In this document: one piece after another, positions 56,296 through 64,000 of the stretch
Layout: every line of letters starts with the position of its first letter
Position numbering within the stretch: position 1 is the stretch's first letter
Source: Aliivibrio sifiae
Lineage (GTDB): Bacteria > Pseudomonadota > Gammaproteobacteria > Enterobacterales > Vibrionaceae
Assembly: GCF_002954705.1 (NCBI RefSeq)
Contig: NZ_MSCO01000001.1
Location: forward strand, 2,090,840-2,154,839
DNA length: 64,000 bases
Direction: 5' to 3'
Made by a program: the position numbers and the translations under genes
The notes under the pieces: generated by a model
Seen by the model: the letters and a program-made list of their open reading frames with translations, nothing else
Told to the model about the DNA's origin: nothing
Databases searched by the model: none

Positions 56296-56922
56296 TTATT
56301 TAGTACCAAAGATCTTATCACCAGCATCGCCAAGACCAGGTACGATGTAACCCTTATCATTTAGCTTCTCATCAATAGCTGCAGTATAAAGCTCTACGTC
56401 TGGGTGTGCTTTTTCTAGTGCTTCAATACCTTCAGGAGCAGCAACAAGTACAAGTACTTTAAAATGCTTACAACCATTTTCTTTTAGAAGGTCTAGAGTA
56501 GCGATCATTGAACCACCAGTAGCAAGCATTGGATCAACAACAAGGGCAATACGCTCATCAATGTTAGACGCTAACTTATTAAAGTATGGTACTGGCTCTA
56601 ATGTTTCTTCATCACGATAAACACCAACAACACTGATACGTGCACTTGGAATATGCTCAAGAACACCATCCATCATACCAAGACCTGCACGTAGGATTGG
56701 CACTACTGTTACTTTTTTACCTTTAATTTGGTCAACTTCAACTGGGCCATTCCAGCCGTTGATAGTTACTTTTTCTGTTTCAAAATCTGATGTTGCTTCA
56801 TAAGTAAGTAGGCTACCTACTTCTGTTGCTAATTCACGAAAACGTTTAGTACTGATATCGCCTTCACGCATTAAACCAATTTTATGTTTTATTAGCGGAT
56901 GTTTTACTTCAACAACTTTCAT
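56296..56922 (-). CDS. upp: Uracil phosphoribosyltransferase Upp
   Basis: Upp joins uracil and PRPP to make UMP. I place the start at the ATG at 56922 ([19 protein letters not shown]), 8 bases after GGAG, giving 208 residues, the standard length. The PRPP motif is [17 protein letters not shown] and the uracil site is near [18 protein letters not shown]. It is divergent from purM. Confidence 0.97.
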   Translation of the reverse strand: MKVVEVKHPLIKHKIGLMREGDISTKRFRELATEVGSLLTYEATSDFETEKVTINGWNGPVEVDQIKGKKVTVVPILRAGLGMMDGVLEHIPSARISVVGVYRDEETLEPVPYFNKLASNIDERIALVVDPMLATGGSMIATLDLLKENGCKHFKVLVLVAAPEGIEALEKAHPDVELYTAAIDEKLNDKGYIVPGLGDAGDKIFGTK

Positions 56923-57067
56923 TTCTGACTCCAGATACATTAATCAAACCTTCTAATTATACATAATTTTGAATTGAAAAATGACGTTATAAGAAAATAT
57001 TTTATACCTCGTAAAAGCATTTACCGAACTTATTATTTTTTATTACAAAATTTATGCAACTTTCCTT

Positions 57068-57083
57068 ACGCAAACGTTTCCCT
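57068..57083 (+). promoter_or_regulatory. PurR operator upstream of purM
   Basis: ACGCAAACGTTTCCCT matches the PurR consensus ACGCAAACGTTTNCNT in full. It lies about 65 bases before the purM GTG, where PurR with hypoxanthine or guanine would block initiation. Confidence 0.88.
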
Positions 57084-57147
57084 TTTTACATTGTGCTGTT
57101 AGAATGGCGCGGATTTTTGAAATCCAACCTATGGCGAGGACACCTCC

Positions 57148-58188
57148 GTGAGCGACAACAAAACTTCTCTTAGCTACAAAGATGCTGGTGTAGACATTGA
57201 TGCTGGTAATGCACTTGTTGATCGAATTAAAGGCGTAGTAAAACGTACTCGTCGCCCAGAAGTAATGGGTGGCATTGGTGGTTTTGGTGCGTTATGTGAA
57301 CTTCCTACTAAATACAAACAACCTGTTTTAGTTTCAGGTACTGACGGTGTTGGTACTAAGTTACGTTTAGCACTCGATCTAAATAAGCACGATACGATTG
57401 GTATCGACTTGGTTGCTATGTGCGTAAATGACCTTATTGTTCAAGGTGGAGAACCTCTGTTCTTCCTTGATTATTATGCAACTGGCAAACTTGATATTGA
57501 TGTTGCTGCTGAAGTAGTTACAGGTATCGGTGAAGGCTGTATTCAAGCTGGTTGTGCACTAATCGGTGGCGAAACTGCTGAAATGCCTGGTATGTATGAA
57601 GGTGAAGATTACGATGTTGCTGGTTTCTGTGTTGGGGTTGTCGAAAAAGAAGACATCATCGATGGCACAAAAGTAGCGGCAGGTGATGCATTAATCGCAG
57701 TAGGTTCAAGTGGTCCACACTCTAATGGTTACTCATTAATCCGTAAAATTCTTGAAGTATCAAACGCAGATCTTACTGAAGAATTAAACGGTAAAACGGT
57801 TGCAGACCATCTTATCGAACCAACAAAAATCTACATTAAATCAGCACTTAAAATGATTGCTGAGCATGATATTCATGCAATCTCTCATATTACTGGTGGC
57901 GGTTTCTGGGAAAATATCCCACGCGTGCTTCCTGAAGGTACAAAAGCGGTTGTTAATGGTAAGAGTTGGGAATGGCCTGCTATCTTTAACTGGTTACAAG
58001 AAAAAGGCAACGTTGATACATATGAAATGTACCGTACCTTTAACTGTGGTGTAGGCCTTGTTATTACGCTTCCAAAAAATCAAGCAGAACAAGCTGTTTC
58101 TCTACTGAATGCTGAAGGCGAAAACGCTTGGGTAATTGGTGAAGTAGCGGCTGCAGAGCAAGGCGAAGAACAAGTAGAGATCCGTTAA
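57148..58188 (+). CDS. purM: Phosphoribosylaminoimidazole synthetase PurM
   Basis: PurM closes the ring of formylglycinamidine ribotide with ATP in purine synthesis. The 346-residue product begins at a GTG 8 bases after GAGG ([21 protein letters not shown]). Motifs include [24 protein letters not shown] and [13 protein letters not shown]. Its length matches the family. It is followed by purN, the same order as in E. coli. Confidence 0.97.
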   Translation: MSDNKTSLSYKDAGVDIDAGNALVDRIKGVVKRTRRPEVMGGIGGFGALCELPTKYKQPVLVSGTDGVGTKLRLALDLNKHDTIGIDLVAMCVNDLIVQGGEPLFFLDYYATGKLDIDVAAEVVTGIGEGCIQAGCALIGGETAEMPGMYEGEDYDVAGFCVGVVEKEDIIDGTKVAAGDALIAVGSSGPHSNGYSLIRKILEVSNADLTEELNGKTVADHLIEPTKIYIKSALKMIAEHDIHAISHITGGGFWENIPRVLPEGTKAVVNGKSWEWPAIFNWLQEKGNVDTYEMYRTFNCGVGLVITLPKNQAEQAVSLLNAEGENAWVIGEVAAAEQGEEQVEIR

Positions 58189-58230
58189 TCGGGTATATAA
58201 ACTTTGAGCTAGCTCATAAAGCATAAATAG

Positions 58231-58261
58231 AAAGGTGATCACTTATTCGATCACCTTTTTT
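58231..58261 (+). terminator. Hairpin terminator between purM and purN
   Basis: A 10-bp stem (AAAGGTGATC with GATCACCTTT) has an 8-base loop and is followed by T's. It may reduce purN relative to purM or be only partly efficient. Confidence 0.75.
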
Positions 58262-58314
58262 ATATCTATTATTTATGTTCGAATAGTTCTCATTACTTAA
58301 AGAATAAGACGATT

Positions 58315-58956
58315 ATGATGAAGAAGATTGTTGTATTAGTTTCAGGCAGTGGCAGTAACCTACAAGCTTTTATTGATGCTTGTGGTAACAAAATCCCTAA
58401 CGCACGTATAGCTGCCGTCATTTCAAATAAAAGTGATGCTTATGGATTACAGCGAGCACTAAATTCAGGGATTAACGCTCATTGTTTAAGTACAGCTGAT
58501 TATGCTAATCGTGAACAGTATGATGAAGCTTTAGCAACACTGATCGATCTTCATAAACCAGATGTCATCATTCTTGCTGGCTTTATGCGTATATTAAGTG
58601 AAGACTTTGTTCTTCGCTATCAAGGTAAAATGCTGAATATCCACCCTTCTCTTCTACCAAAATACACTGGATTACATACTCATCAACGAGCTATTGATGC
58701 CGGCGATAAAGAACATGGGACGAGCGTTCATTTTGTCACACCAGAGCTTGATGGTGGTCCAGTCATACTTCAAGCTAAAGTGCCTATTTTTGCAGATGAT
58801 AATGCTAAAGATGTGGCATCACGCGTACAGGCGCAAGAGCATGTAATCTACCCAATGGTAGCTAATTGGTTAATTGAAGAAAGATTGATAATGAAAAATG
58901 GTAAAGCCTTACTAGATGGCCATGTATTAAGTCAGTCAGGATTAGAAACTGAATAA
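58315..58956 (+). CDS. purN: Phosphoribosylglycinamide formyltransferase PurN
   Basis: PurN adds a formyl group from formyl-tetrahydrofolate to glycinamide ribotide. The 213-residue product has VSGSGSNLQAFIDAC at the phosphate site. The catalytic Asn and His lie in MLNIHPSLLPKYTGLHTHQ, and a conserved Asp lies in VTPELDGGPVILQA. Two ATGs in tandem (58315, 58318) are both possible starts. It is the second gene of purMN. Confidence 0.96.
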   Translation: MMKKIVVLVSGSGSNLQAFIDACGNKIPNARIAAVISNKSDAYGLQRALNSGINAHCLSTADYANREQYDEALATLIDLHKPDVIILAGFMRILSEDFVLRYQGKMLNIHPSLLPKYTGLHTHQRAIDAGDKEHGTSVHFVTPELDGGPVILQAKVPIFADDNAKDVASRVQAQEHVIYPMVANWLIEERLIMKNGKALLDGHVLSQSGLETE

Positions 58957-58957
58957 T

Positions 58958-58996
58958 AAAAATGCCCATTGATTTATCTCTCAATGGGCATTTTAT
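58958..58996. terminator. Bidirectional terminator between purN and yafJ
   Basis: A stem of about 15 bp (AAAAATGCCCATTGA with its inverse) has a short loop and lies between converging genes. Confidence 0.9.
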
Positions 58997-59010
58997 TTCG
59001 TAAAGTTCGT

Positions 59011-59838
59011 TTATGCGTTAATTGGGCATTCAGATAGCGGCGGTGCCATGTCTGGAACGGTTTCATGATTACCCGCAATTAACTCTCCAAAATGAAACAA
59101 GCCATACTCACCGACTTTCATTTTATGCCACTCTTCATTGTCCGTTAATGGTCGTGTAACAATCACTGAAACCACATCATCAAGTGTTGTTTCTTTGTGG
59201 AAATCAATAGTCACATCCTCATCAATTAATGAAGCTTGACCAAATGGCGCACGTCGAGTGATCCAATGTAAATTGTTCGAACAGTAAGTCATAATGTACT
59301 CACTATCACTCAAGAGCATATTGAACACACCTAAGCTTCGAAGATGATCACAACACTCAGACACAAACTCAAACATCAGCATCATATCTTGAGGTGGCTC
59401 AGGATATTTATCTTCTAATTGATTCAATAACCAACAAAAAGCACGTTCACTGTCAGTTTCCCCAACAGGTCTAAAGCGTCCTGTTGATAACTCATTAAAT
59501 CCCGTTAATTGACCATTATGAGCAAATGTCCAATACCTCCCCCACAACTCTCGCGTAAATGGGTGTGTATTCTCGAGATTAACACCCCCACGATTTGCTT
59601 GGCGAATATGACTTATTACTGCTTTACTTTTTATTGGATAATCTTGCACTAACTCAGCTATTTTTGAATGACAACTTGGCTTAGGGTCTTTAAATGTGCG
59701 AAATCCTTTCCCTTCATAAAAAGTAATCCCCCAGCCATCACGATGCGGGCCAGTATTACCACCACGCTGAACTAACCCTTTAAAACTAAAGCAAATATCG
59801 GTTGGTACATTGGCACTCATTCCGAGTAATTCACACAT
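59011..59838 (-). CDS. yafJ: Class II glutamine amidotransferase-like protein YafJ
   Basis: The 275-residue product begins MCELLGMSANVPTDICFSFKGL. The Cys at residue 2 becomes the N-terminal nucleophile of an Ntn-fold amidotransferase. The glutamine-site blocks HIRQANRGGVNLENTHPF and WTFAHNGQLTGF are present. There is no synthase domain, so it may be a stand-alone glutaminase or amidase. It lies 75 bases after gmhA on the same strand, the gmhA-yafJ order of E. coli. Confidence 0.9.
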   Translation of the reverse strand: MCELLGMSANVPTDICFSFKGLVQRGGNTGPHRDGWGITFYEGKGFRTFKDPKPSCHSKIAELVQDYPIKSKAVISHIRQANRGGVNLENTHPFTRELWGRYWTFAHNGQLTGFNELSTGRFRPVGETDSERAFCWLLNQLEDKYPEPPQDMMLMFEFVSECCDHLRSLGVFNMLLSDSEYIMTYCSNNLHWITRRAPFGQASLIDEDVTIDFHKETTLDDVVSVIVTRPLTDNEEWHKMKVGEYGLFHFGELIAGNHETVPDMAPPLSECPINA

Positions 59839-59913
59839 TCTTGCGCTACTCCTTTATTCGCAACCTGACCAACCTTAATTCACAGAGTTATCAAGATTGA
59901 TCAGTATAATGAA

Positions 59914-60495
59914 TTATTTTTCCATTTCTTTTTCAATTAATTGAATAACAATATGGATGATTTTAATGTGGATTTCTTGAATACGATCAGCATAACCAAA
60001 ATGAGGGACTCGGATCTCTACATCAGCAAGGCCAGCCATTTTTCCACCATCTTTACCTGTTAGAGCGATAGTTTTCATCCCTTTTTCTTTTGCTGCTTCA
60101 ATCGCTTTTAAAATATTTCCTGAATTACCTGATGTCGATAAACCAAATAATACATCGCCTTTTGAGCCAACGGCTTGAGTGTAACGAGAAAAAACATGAT
60201 CATAACCAAAATCATTACTTACACACGATAAATGGCTAGGATCAGAAATAGCAATACCAGGGTAACCTGGACGGTTTTCACGATAACGGCCCGTTAATTC
60301 TTCAGCAAAGTGCATGGCATCACAGTGTGAACCGCCATTACCACAAGACAATACTTTACCGCCTTGTTTAAAAGAGTCTGCAATGGTTTTTGCCGCTAAT
60401 TCAATTTGAGCAAGGTTTTTATCATCAGCTAAAAAGTCATTCAGTACTTGAGCGGCTTCTGTTAATTCAGAACGGATCAGATCTTGATAAGACAT
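59914..60495 (-). CDS. gmhA: Sedoheptulose-7-phosphate isomerase GmhA
   Basis: GmhA makes D-glycero-D-manno-heptose 7-phosphate, the first step for the lipopolysaccharide inner core. The 193-residue SIS-fold product has [30 protein letters not shown] and [23 protein letters not shown], which hold the substrate and metal residues. The length is standard. It is divergent from fadE, the same neighbour as in E. coli. Confidence 0.96.
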   Translation of the reverse strand: MSYQDLIRSELTEAAQVLNDFLADDKNLAQIELAAKTIADSFKQGGKVLSCGNGGSHCDAMHFAEELTGRYRENRPGYPGIAISDPSHLSCVSNDFGYDHVFSRYTQAVGSKGDVLFGLSTSGNSGNILKAIEAAKEKGMKTIALTGKDGGKMAGLADVEIRVPHFGYADRIQEIHIKIIHIVIQLIEKEMEK

Positions 60496-60849
60496 AGGAT
60501 TCTCTCTATTTATTATTTTCCCTATTAGGGGCTAATCTCAGTGTACCTATACCGACAAACCTTTAAAAGAGATCCGCTCTATATTTCTTCTATACACGCC
60601 ATAAATATCTCTATTGATAGCCAACAAAATTAGAAGTTACTCACTTAAAAATAAAAATTGTTTATTAATTACCCAAGCTGGATCACTTTTTGACCACTAA
60701 CGTTATTTACTTTTTGTTAACATTAGAACTACACTTACATTAACTGGTTAGACCTCTTATCAGAATAGCGTCACACAATAACTTTACGACCGAGTATCGT
60801 AATACCCTCTGTTTCTACAAACAGAGCAGCGCCGAAAAAGGAGAATCAC
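60496..60849 (+). promoter_or_regulatory. gmhA-fadE intergenic control region
   Basis: This gap of about 354 bases holds the fadE promoter. TTGTTA (60714-60719), 16 bases, then TACATT (60736-60741) is a fair sigma-70 pair. The FadR-like operator follows at once. A perfect 8-bp hairpin (CTCTGTTT with AAACAGAG, 60807-60826) stands in the leader, ahead of the ribosome site AAAGGAG. The half near gmhA shows nothing I can name. Confidence 0.6.
60741..60758 (+). promoter_or_regulatory. FadR-type operator of fadE
   Basis: TAACTGGTTAGACCTCTT fits the FadR pattern (CTGGT-N2-GACC core). It directly follows the predicted -10, so bound FadR would cover the start point. FadR represses fadE in related bacteria until long-chain acyl-CoA releases it. 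Confidence 0.75.
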
Positions 60850-63297
60850 ATGGCCCTGACACTTTTAACAACATTAATTGCACTTGCTGCATTAAGTTAT
60901 CATCGACAATCTCTACGCACTGCCACCCTTGTCACAGCGGCTATTTTAGCTGTAAGTTCAGGATTAGGCTATGCAGGTCCTATTACATGGGCAGTCTTCT
61001 TAGTGATTGCAGTGCCATTAAACACCCCTTCAATTCGTCAATCTATTTTCAGTAATAAGGCATTGGCTATGTTCAAGAGCGTCATGCCTGAAATGTCACA
61101 AACAGAGAAAGATGCAATTGAAGCAGGAACCGTCTGGTGGGAAGCTGAACTATTTAAAGGCAATCCAGATTGGAAATTTCTTCATAATATTCCTAAAAAT
61201 ACACTATCAGATGAAGAGCAAGCGTTCATGGATGGTCCAGTGACCGAAGTCTGCCGTATGGTTAATGATTACGAAGTCACTCATGAGCTTGCCGATTTAC
61301 CACCTGAAGTATGGCAATACCTAAAAGATCATAAGTTCTTCGCTATGATCATTAAGAAAAAATACGGTGGTTTAGAGTTCTCTGCCTATGCCCAATCATG
61401 TGTACTACAAAAATTAACGAGTGTTTCAGGCGTGCTTTCTATTACCGTTGGAGTTCCTAACTCATTAGGTCCTGGTGAACTTTTACAGCATTACGGTACT
61501 GAAGACCAAAAAAATCATTATTTACCTCGCCTTGCTGAAGGTAAAGAAATTCCATGCTTTGCCTTAACAAGCCCAGAAGCAGGCTCAGATGCCGGCTCAA
61601 TTCCTGATTTTGGTATCGTAACCAAAGGCATGTGGGAAGGCGAAGAAGTGATAGGTATGCGTATCACTTGGAATAAACGTTATATCACTCTCGCTCCTGT
61701 TGCTACTGTTCTTGGTTTAGCATTCAAACTACAAGACCCAGATGGATTAATTGGTAATAAGAAAAACTTAGGCATTACTTGTGCACTTATTCCAACTAAC
61801 TTAGAAGGCGTTAAAATTGGCCGTCGTCATTTCCCTATGAATATTCCATTCCAAAATGGTCCAACACAAGGTGAAGATTTATTTGTTCCACTTGATTACA
61901 TCATCGGTGGTGAAAAAATGGCAGGTCACGGTTGGCGTATGCTGGTCGAATGTTTATCTGTTGGTCGTGGTATAACCCTGCCATCAAATGCCACTGGCGG
62001 CGCAAAAACTGCTGCACTTGCGACTGGGGCTTATGCTCGTATTCGTCGTCAATTCAAAATGCCAATTGGTAAAATGGAAGGGATCGAAGAGCCGCTAGCA
62101 CGTATGGCAGGAAATGCTTATATGATGGATGCAGCAAGTGCATTGACTGTTGCAGGTATAGTTCAAGGTGAAAAACCATCGGTTATCTCTGCGATTGTAA
62201 AATACCACTGTACTCACCGAGCACAACGCATTGCTATTGATGGAATGGATATCGCTGGTGGTAAAGGGATCTGTTTAGGTAGCTCAAACTTCATTGCGCG
62301 AAGCTATCAAGGAGCCCCTATAGGTGTAACTGTTGAAGGAGCAAATATATTAACTCGCTCAATGATAATTTATGGTCAAGGGGCTATTCGTTGTCACCCT
62401 TATGTCCTTGAAGAAATGGAAGCCGCTTACCTAGAAGATAAACAAGCATCTCTTGAAAAGTTCGACGCAGCTGTCTTTGGTCATATTGGTTTTGGTATCA
62501 GTAACTTTGTTCGCTCATTATGGTTTAGTTTAACTGATGGCAGAGGTTCTAAAACGCCATTTAACGATGAAACAAAGCGTTATTATCAACAAGTAAATCG
62601 CTACAGTACGAACCTTGCACTACTATCAGATATCTCAATGGTGGTTCTTGGTGGTACTTTAAAACGTCGTGAACGAATGTCTGCACGTCTCGGTGATATT
62701 TTAAGTCAACTTTATTTAACTACATCAGTACTAAAGCGTTTTGATGATGAAGGTCGTCAAAAAGAAGATTTAGCCTTGGTACATTGGAGTATTCAAGATT
62801 CACTACATCAAGCAGAACAAGCGATTGATGGACTACTAGCAAACTTCCCGAATCGATTTGTTGCAGGTGCAATGCGCTTTATCCTATTACCAACAGGGCT
62901 CCGCCGCCGACGTCCAAGTGATGAACTTGATCATAAATTAGCTCGCATCCTTCAAGAGCCATCAGGCGCTCGTAGTCGAATTGGTCGTGGCTTATTCTTG
63001 GAAGCCAGTCGATTTAACCCAGTAGGAAAAATGGAAGAAGCATTGATTGATATCTTAACTGCAGAGCCAATTTATGACCGCGTATGCAAAGAGTCAAAAC
63101 AACGTTTACCATTCATGCAATTAGATCGTGTAGCCAAAGTAGGTTTAGATCTAAACATCATTTCAGACAAAGAAGCCTTATTACTTCGTAAAGCTGAAAA
63201 AAGTCGCTTAGCGACCATTAGTGTAGAAGACTTTGACCCAAGCGAACTGATAGTAAAGCCTCAAACTAATAATTTTGAGCACAGTAAAATAGCTTAA
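60850..63297 (+). CDS. fadE: Acyl-CoA dehydrogenase FadE
   Basis: FadE does the first oxidation of beta-oxidation with FAD. The 815-residue length and the membrane-like N-terminus ([42 protein letters not shown]) are typical of FadE, which is much longer than the usual acyl-CoA dehydrogenases. Conserved parts are [20 protein letters not shown] and [25 protein letters not shown]. The C-terminal extension is also as in E. coli. An AAAGGAG site precedes the ATG. A partial terminator stem follows the gene, cut by an insertion sequence. Confidence 0.96.
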   Translation: MALTLLTTLIALAALSYHRQSLRTATLVTAAILAVSSGLGYAGPITWAVFLVIAVPLNTPSIRQSIFSNKALAMFKSVMPEMSQTEKDAIEAGTVWWEAELFKGNPDWKFLHNIPKNTLSDEEQAFMDGPVTEVCRMVNDYEVTHELADLPPEVWQYLKDHKFFAMIIKKKYGGLEFSAYAQSCVLQKLTSVSGVLSITVGVPNSLGPGELLQHYGTEDQKNHYLPRLAEGKEIPCFALTSPEAGSDAGSIPDFGIVTKGMWEGEEVIGMRITWNKRYITLAPVATVLGLAFKLQDPDGLIGNKKNLGITCALIPTNLEGVKIGRRHFPMNIPFQNGPTQGEDLFVPLDYIIGGEKMAGHGWRMLVECLSVGRGITLPSNATGGAKTAALATGAYARIRRQFKMPIGKMEGIEEPLARMAGNAYMMDAASALTVAGIVQGEKPSVISAIVKYHCTHRAQRIAIDGMDIAGGKGICLGSSNFIARSYQGAPIGVTVEGANILTRSMIIYGQGAIRCHPYVLEEMEAAYLEDKQASLEKFDAAVFGHIGFGISNFVRSLWFSLTDGRGSKTPFNDETKRYYQQVNRYSTNLALLSDISMVVLGGTLKRRERMSARLGDILSQLYLTTSVLKRFDDEGRQKEDLALVHWSIQDSLHQAEQAIDGLLANFPNRFVAGAMRFILLPTGLRRRRPSDELDHKLARILQEPSGARSRIGRGLFLEASRFNPVGKMEEALIDILTAEPIYDRVCKESKQRLPFMQLDRVAKVGLDLNIISDKEALLLRKAEKSRLATISVEDFDPSELIVKPQTNNFEHSKIA

Positions 63298-63319
63298 TTT
63301 AAAGATAAAAAAGACAAAT

Positions 63320-63342
63320 AAAAAGGCCAGAGTATATGCTCT
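63320..63342 (+). terminator. Left half of the fadE terminator, interrupted by an IS
   Basis: AAAAAGGCCAGAGTATATGCTCT is 22 bases past fadE. The stem arm AAAAAGGCCAGAG has only the first four bases of its partner (CTCT) before the IS end TAATGCC starts. I infer that the original hairpin continued with GGCCTTTTT and that the element entered the loop side of the stem. Confidence 0.6.
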
Positions 63343-63388
63343 TAATGCCGATTGTTTAGCTACTTGAACGATCCTCCAGAGGCCTCAT

Positions 63389-63422
63389 AATCGGTCGTAA
63401 CGTAAGTTACGGCCGATTTTTT
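63389..63422 (+). terminator. Hairpin terminator in the IS, just before the transposase
   Basis: The 13-bp stem AATCGGTCGTAAC pairs with GTTACGGCCGATT (one G-U pair) around GTAA. It is followed by T's right up to the transposase ATG. It would block readthrough from the host gene into the transposase, a known way for IS elements to limit transposition. Confidence 0.75.
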
Positions 63423-64000
63423 ATGTCTGAATTTTCAAAAGAGTTACAAATTACCGCAGAGTTTTGCCACGAACGTCCAATCGATGTGTTCAGTAAACAT
63501 ATTCCTTTGGAGTGGGTTGAAGAAGCGACTCAACAAACGGGACGAACATCGCTCCGAAAACGCCGACTACCCGCAGAGCAAGCTGTTTGGCTAGTTCTAG
63601 GGATTGGGCTCCAGCGTAATCGCTCCATTCAAGATGTCTGTGATAAGTTGGAGTTGGCATTCCCTGATGTGGATGGCAAATTCACGCCTATGGCAACAAG
63701 CAGTATTATCAAGGGAAAAGAACGTCTCGGTGATAAACCTATGCGCTACTTATTTAAAACTACAGCGCAACAGTGGGAGCAACAGTCAGACTTTGATGAA
63801 GTTTGCGGTTTGAAGCTTCTTAGTGTCGATGGCACACATTTCAAAACTCATAATACAGAGGAAAATCAACATTTCGGCTTTGCTCAAAAAGGGGCATCAG
63901 TGAAATATCCTATGCTCAACAACTAGTGGGCTCAACACCTGATGATTCATTAACACTCTTTGATAGAGGGTTCATTTCTGCAGAGCTATTTACCAGCTAG
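63423..64000 (+). pseudogene. IS4-family transposase, frameshifted
   Basis: The open frame from 63423 to 63926 gives 167 residues. They are the N-terminal IS4 domain (IPLEWVEEATQQTGRTSLRKRRLPAEQAVWLVLGIGLQRNRSIQDV) and the first Asp of the DDE triad (LKLLSVDGTHFKTH). It stops at KYPMLNN. The next part of the family is found in another frame from about 63917 (QLVGSTPDDSLTLFDRGFISAELF), including the second Asp (LFDRGF). An internal deletion with loss of frame is likely. A further in-frame TAG stands at 63998-64000, the last bases of the window. Confidence 0.85.

Larger units (their letters stand above)
63343..64000 (+). mobile_element. IS4-family insertion sequence, left part, decayed
   Basis: The left end TAATGCCGATTGTTTAGC resembles the IS4 terminal repeat. 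The following stretch, including CCTCATAATCGGTCGTAACG, is like the leader of IS4. The transposase gene starts at 63423. The element runs off the right edge of the window, so the right repeat and target duplication cannot be seen. The gene inside is broken, so the copy is probably not able to move itself. Confidence 0.85.

Overview
The window looks like a stretch of the main chromosome of a Vibrionaceae member, most likely Aliivibrio (A. fischeri group). The DNA is AT-rich. The flagellar locus has the Vibrio-specific genes flgO, flgP and flgT next to flgMN. The nap operon has the Vibrio/Shewanella-type small membrane protein, and narQP is divergent from it. Nearly all of it is core genome with intact genes; mobile DNA appears in only two places.

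Region 1 (1-18200) is the proximal flagellar rod/hook locus. On the minus strand lie cheV-cheR, flgBCDE, flgFGHI-J and flgKL. Well-matched sigma-54 (-24/-12) promoters precede flgB, flgF and flgK, and terminators follow flgE, flgJ and flgL. On the plus strand lie flgA and flgMN; flgM has two sigma-28-type boxes upstream. flgP-flgO (minus) and flgT (plus) complete the set with outer-membrane and basal-body ring proteins.

Region 2 (18300-33000) holds a TPR-GGDEF membrane protein, a 55-residue secreted peptide, gltX, an unknown lipoprotein, a general porin, ligA, zipA, cysZ, cysK and the ptsHI-crr sugar phosphotransferase operon, which has a long, repeat-rich leader.

Region 3 (33000-43400) has a yfeX-like peroxidase cluster and a DUF2956 protein. 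It also has the periplasmic nitrate reductase operon napFDABC plus a 43-residue membrane protein, divergent from the nitrate sensor/regulator narQP. A DUF4156-type lipoprotein and a small winged-helix protein follow.

Region 4 (43480-60500) contains an orphan PAAR spike-tip protein, yffB, dapE, an M15 peptidase, a DUF2897 protein, bamC-dapA, gcvR-bcp, perM and a TusA-like protein. It continues with bepA-arsC-DUF2069, a DUF2066 protein, uraA, upp, purM-purN, yafJ and gmhA. Most convergent pairs are separated by textbook bidirectional terminators.

Region 5 (60500-64000) is fadE with a FadR-type operator, followed by a decayed IS4-family insertion sequence that runs off the window.

The most interesting observation concerns mobile DNA and terminators. 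A 182-bp non-coding element (4508-4689) with IS4-type terminal inverted repeats and a 12-bp target duplication has inserted into the loop of a terminator-like hairpin between flgI and flgJ. The IS4-family element at 63343 appears to have inserted at the equivalent place in the fadE terminator. Two independent insertions into terminator loops suggest that this IS4 group targets transcription terminator hairpins.
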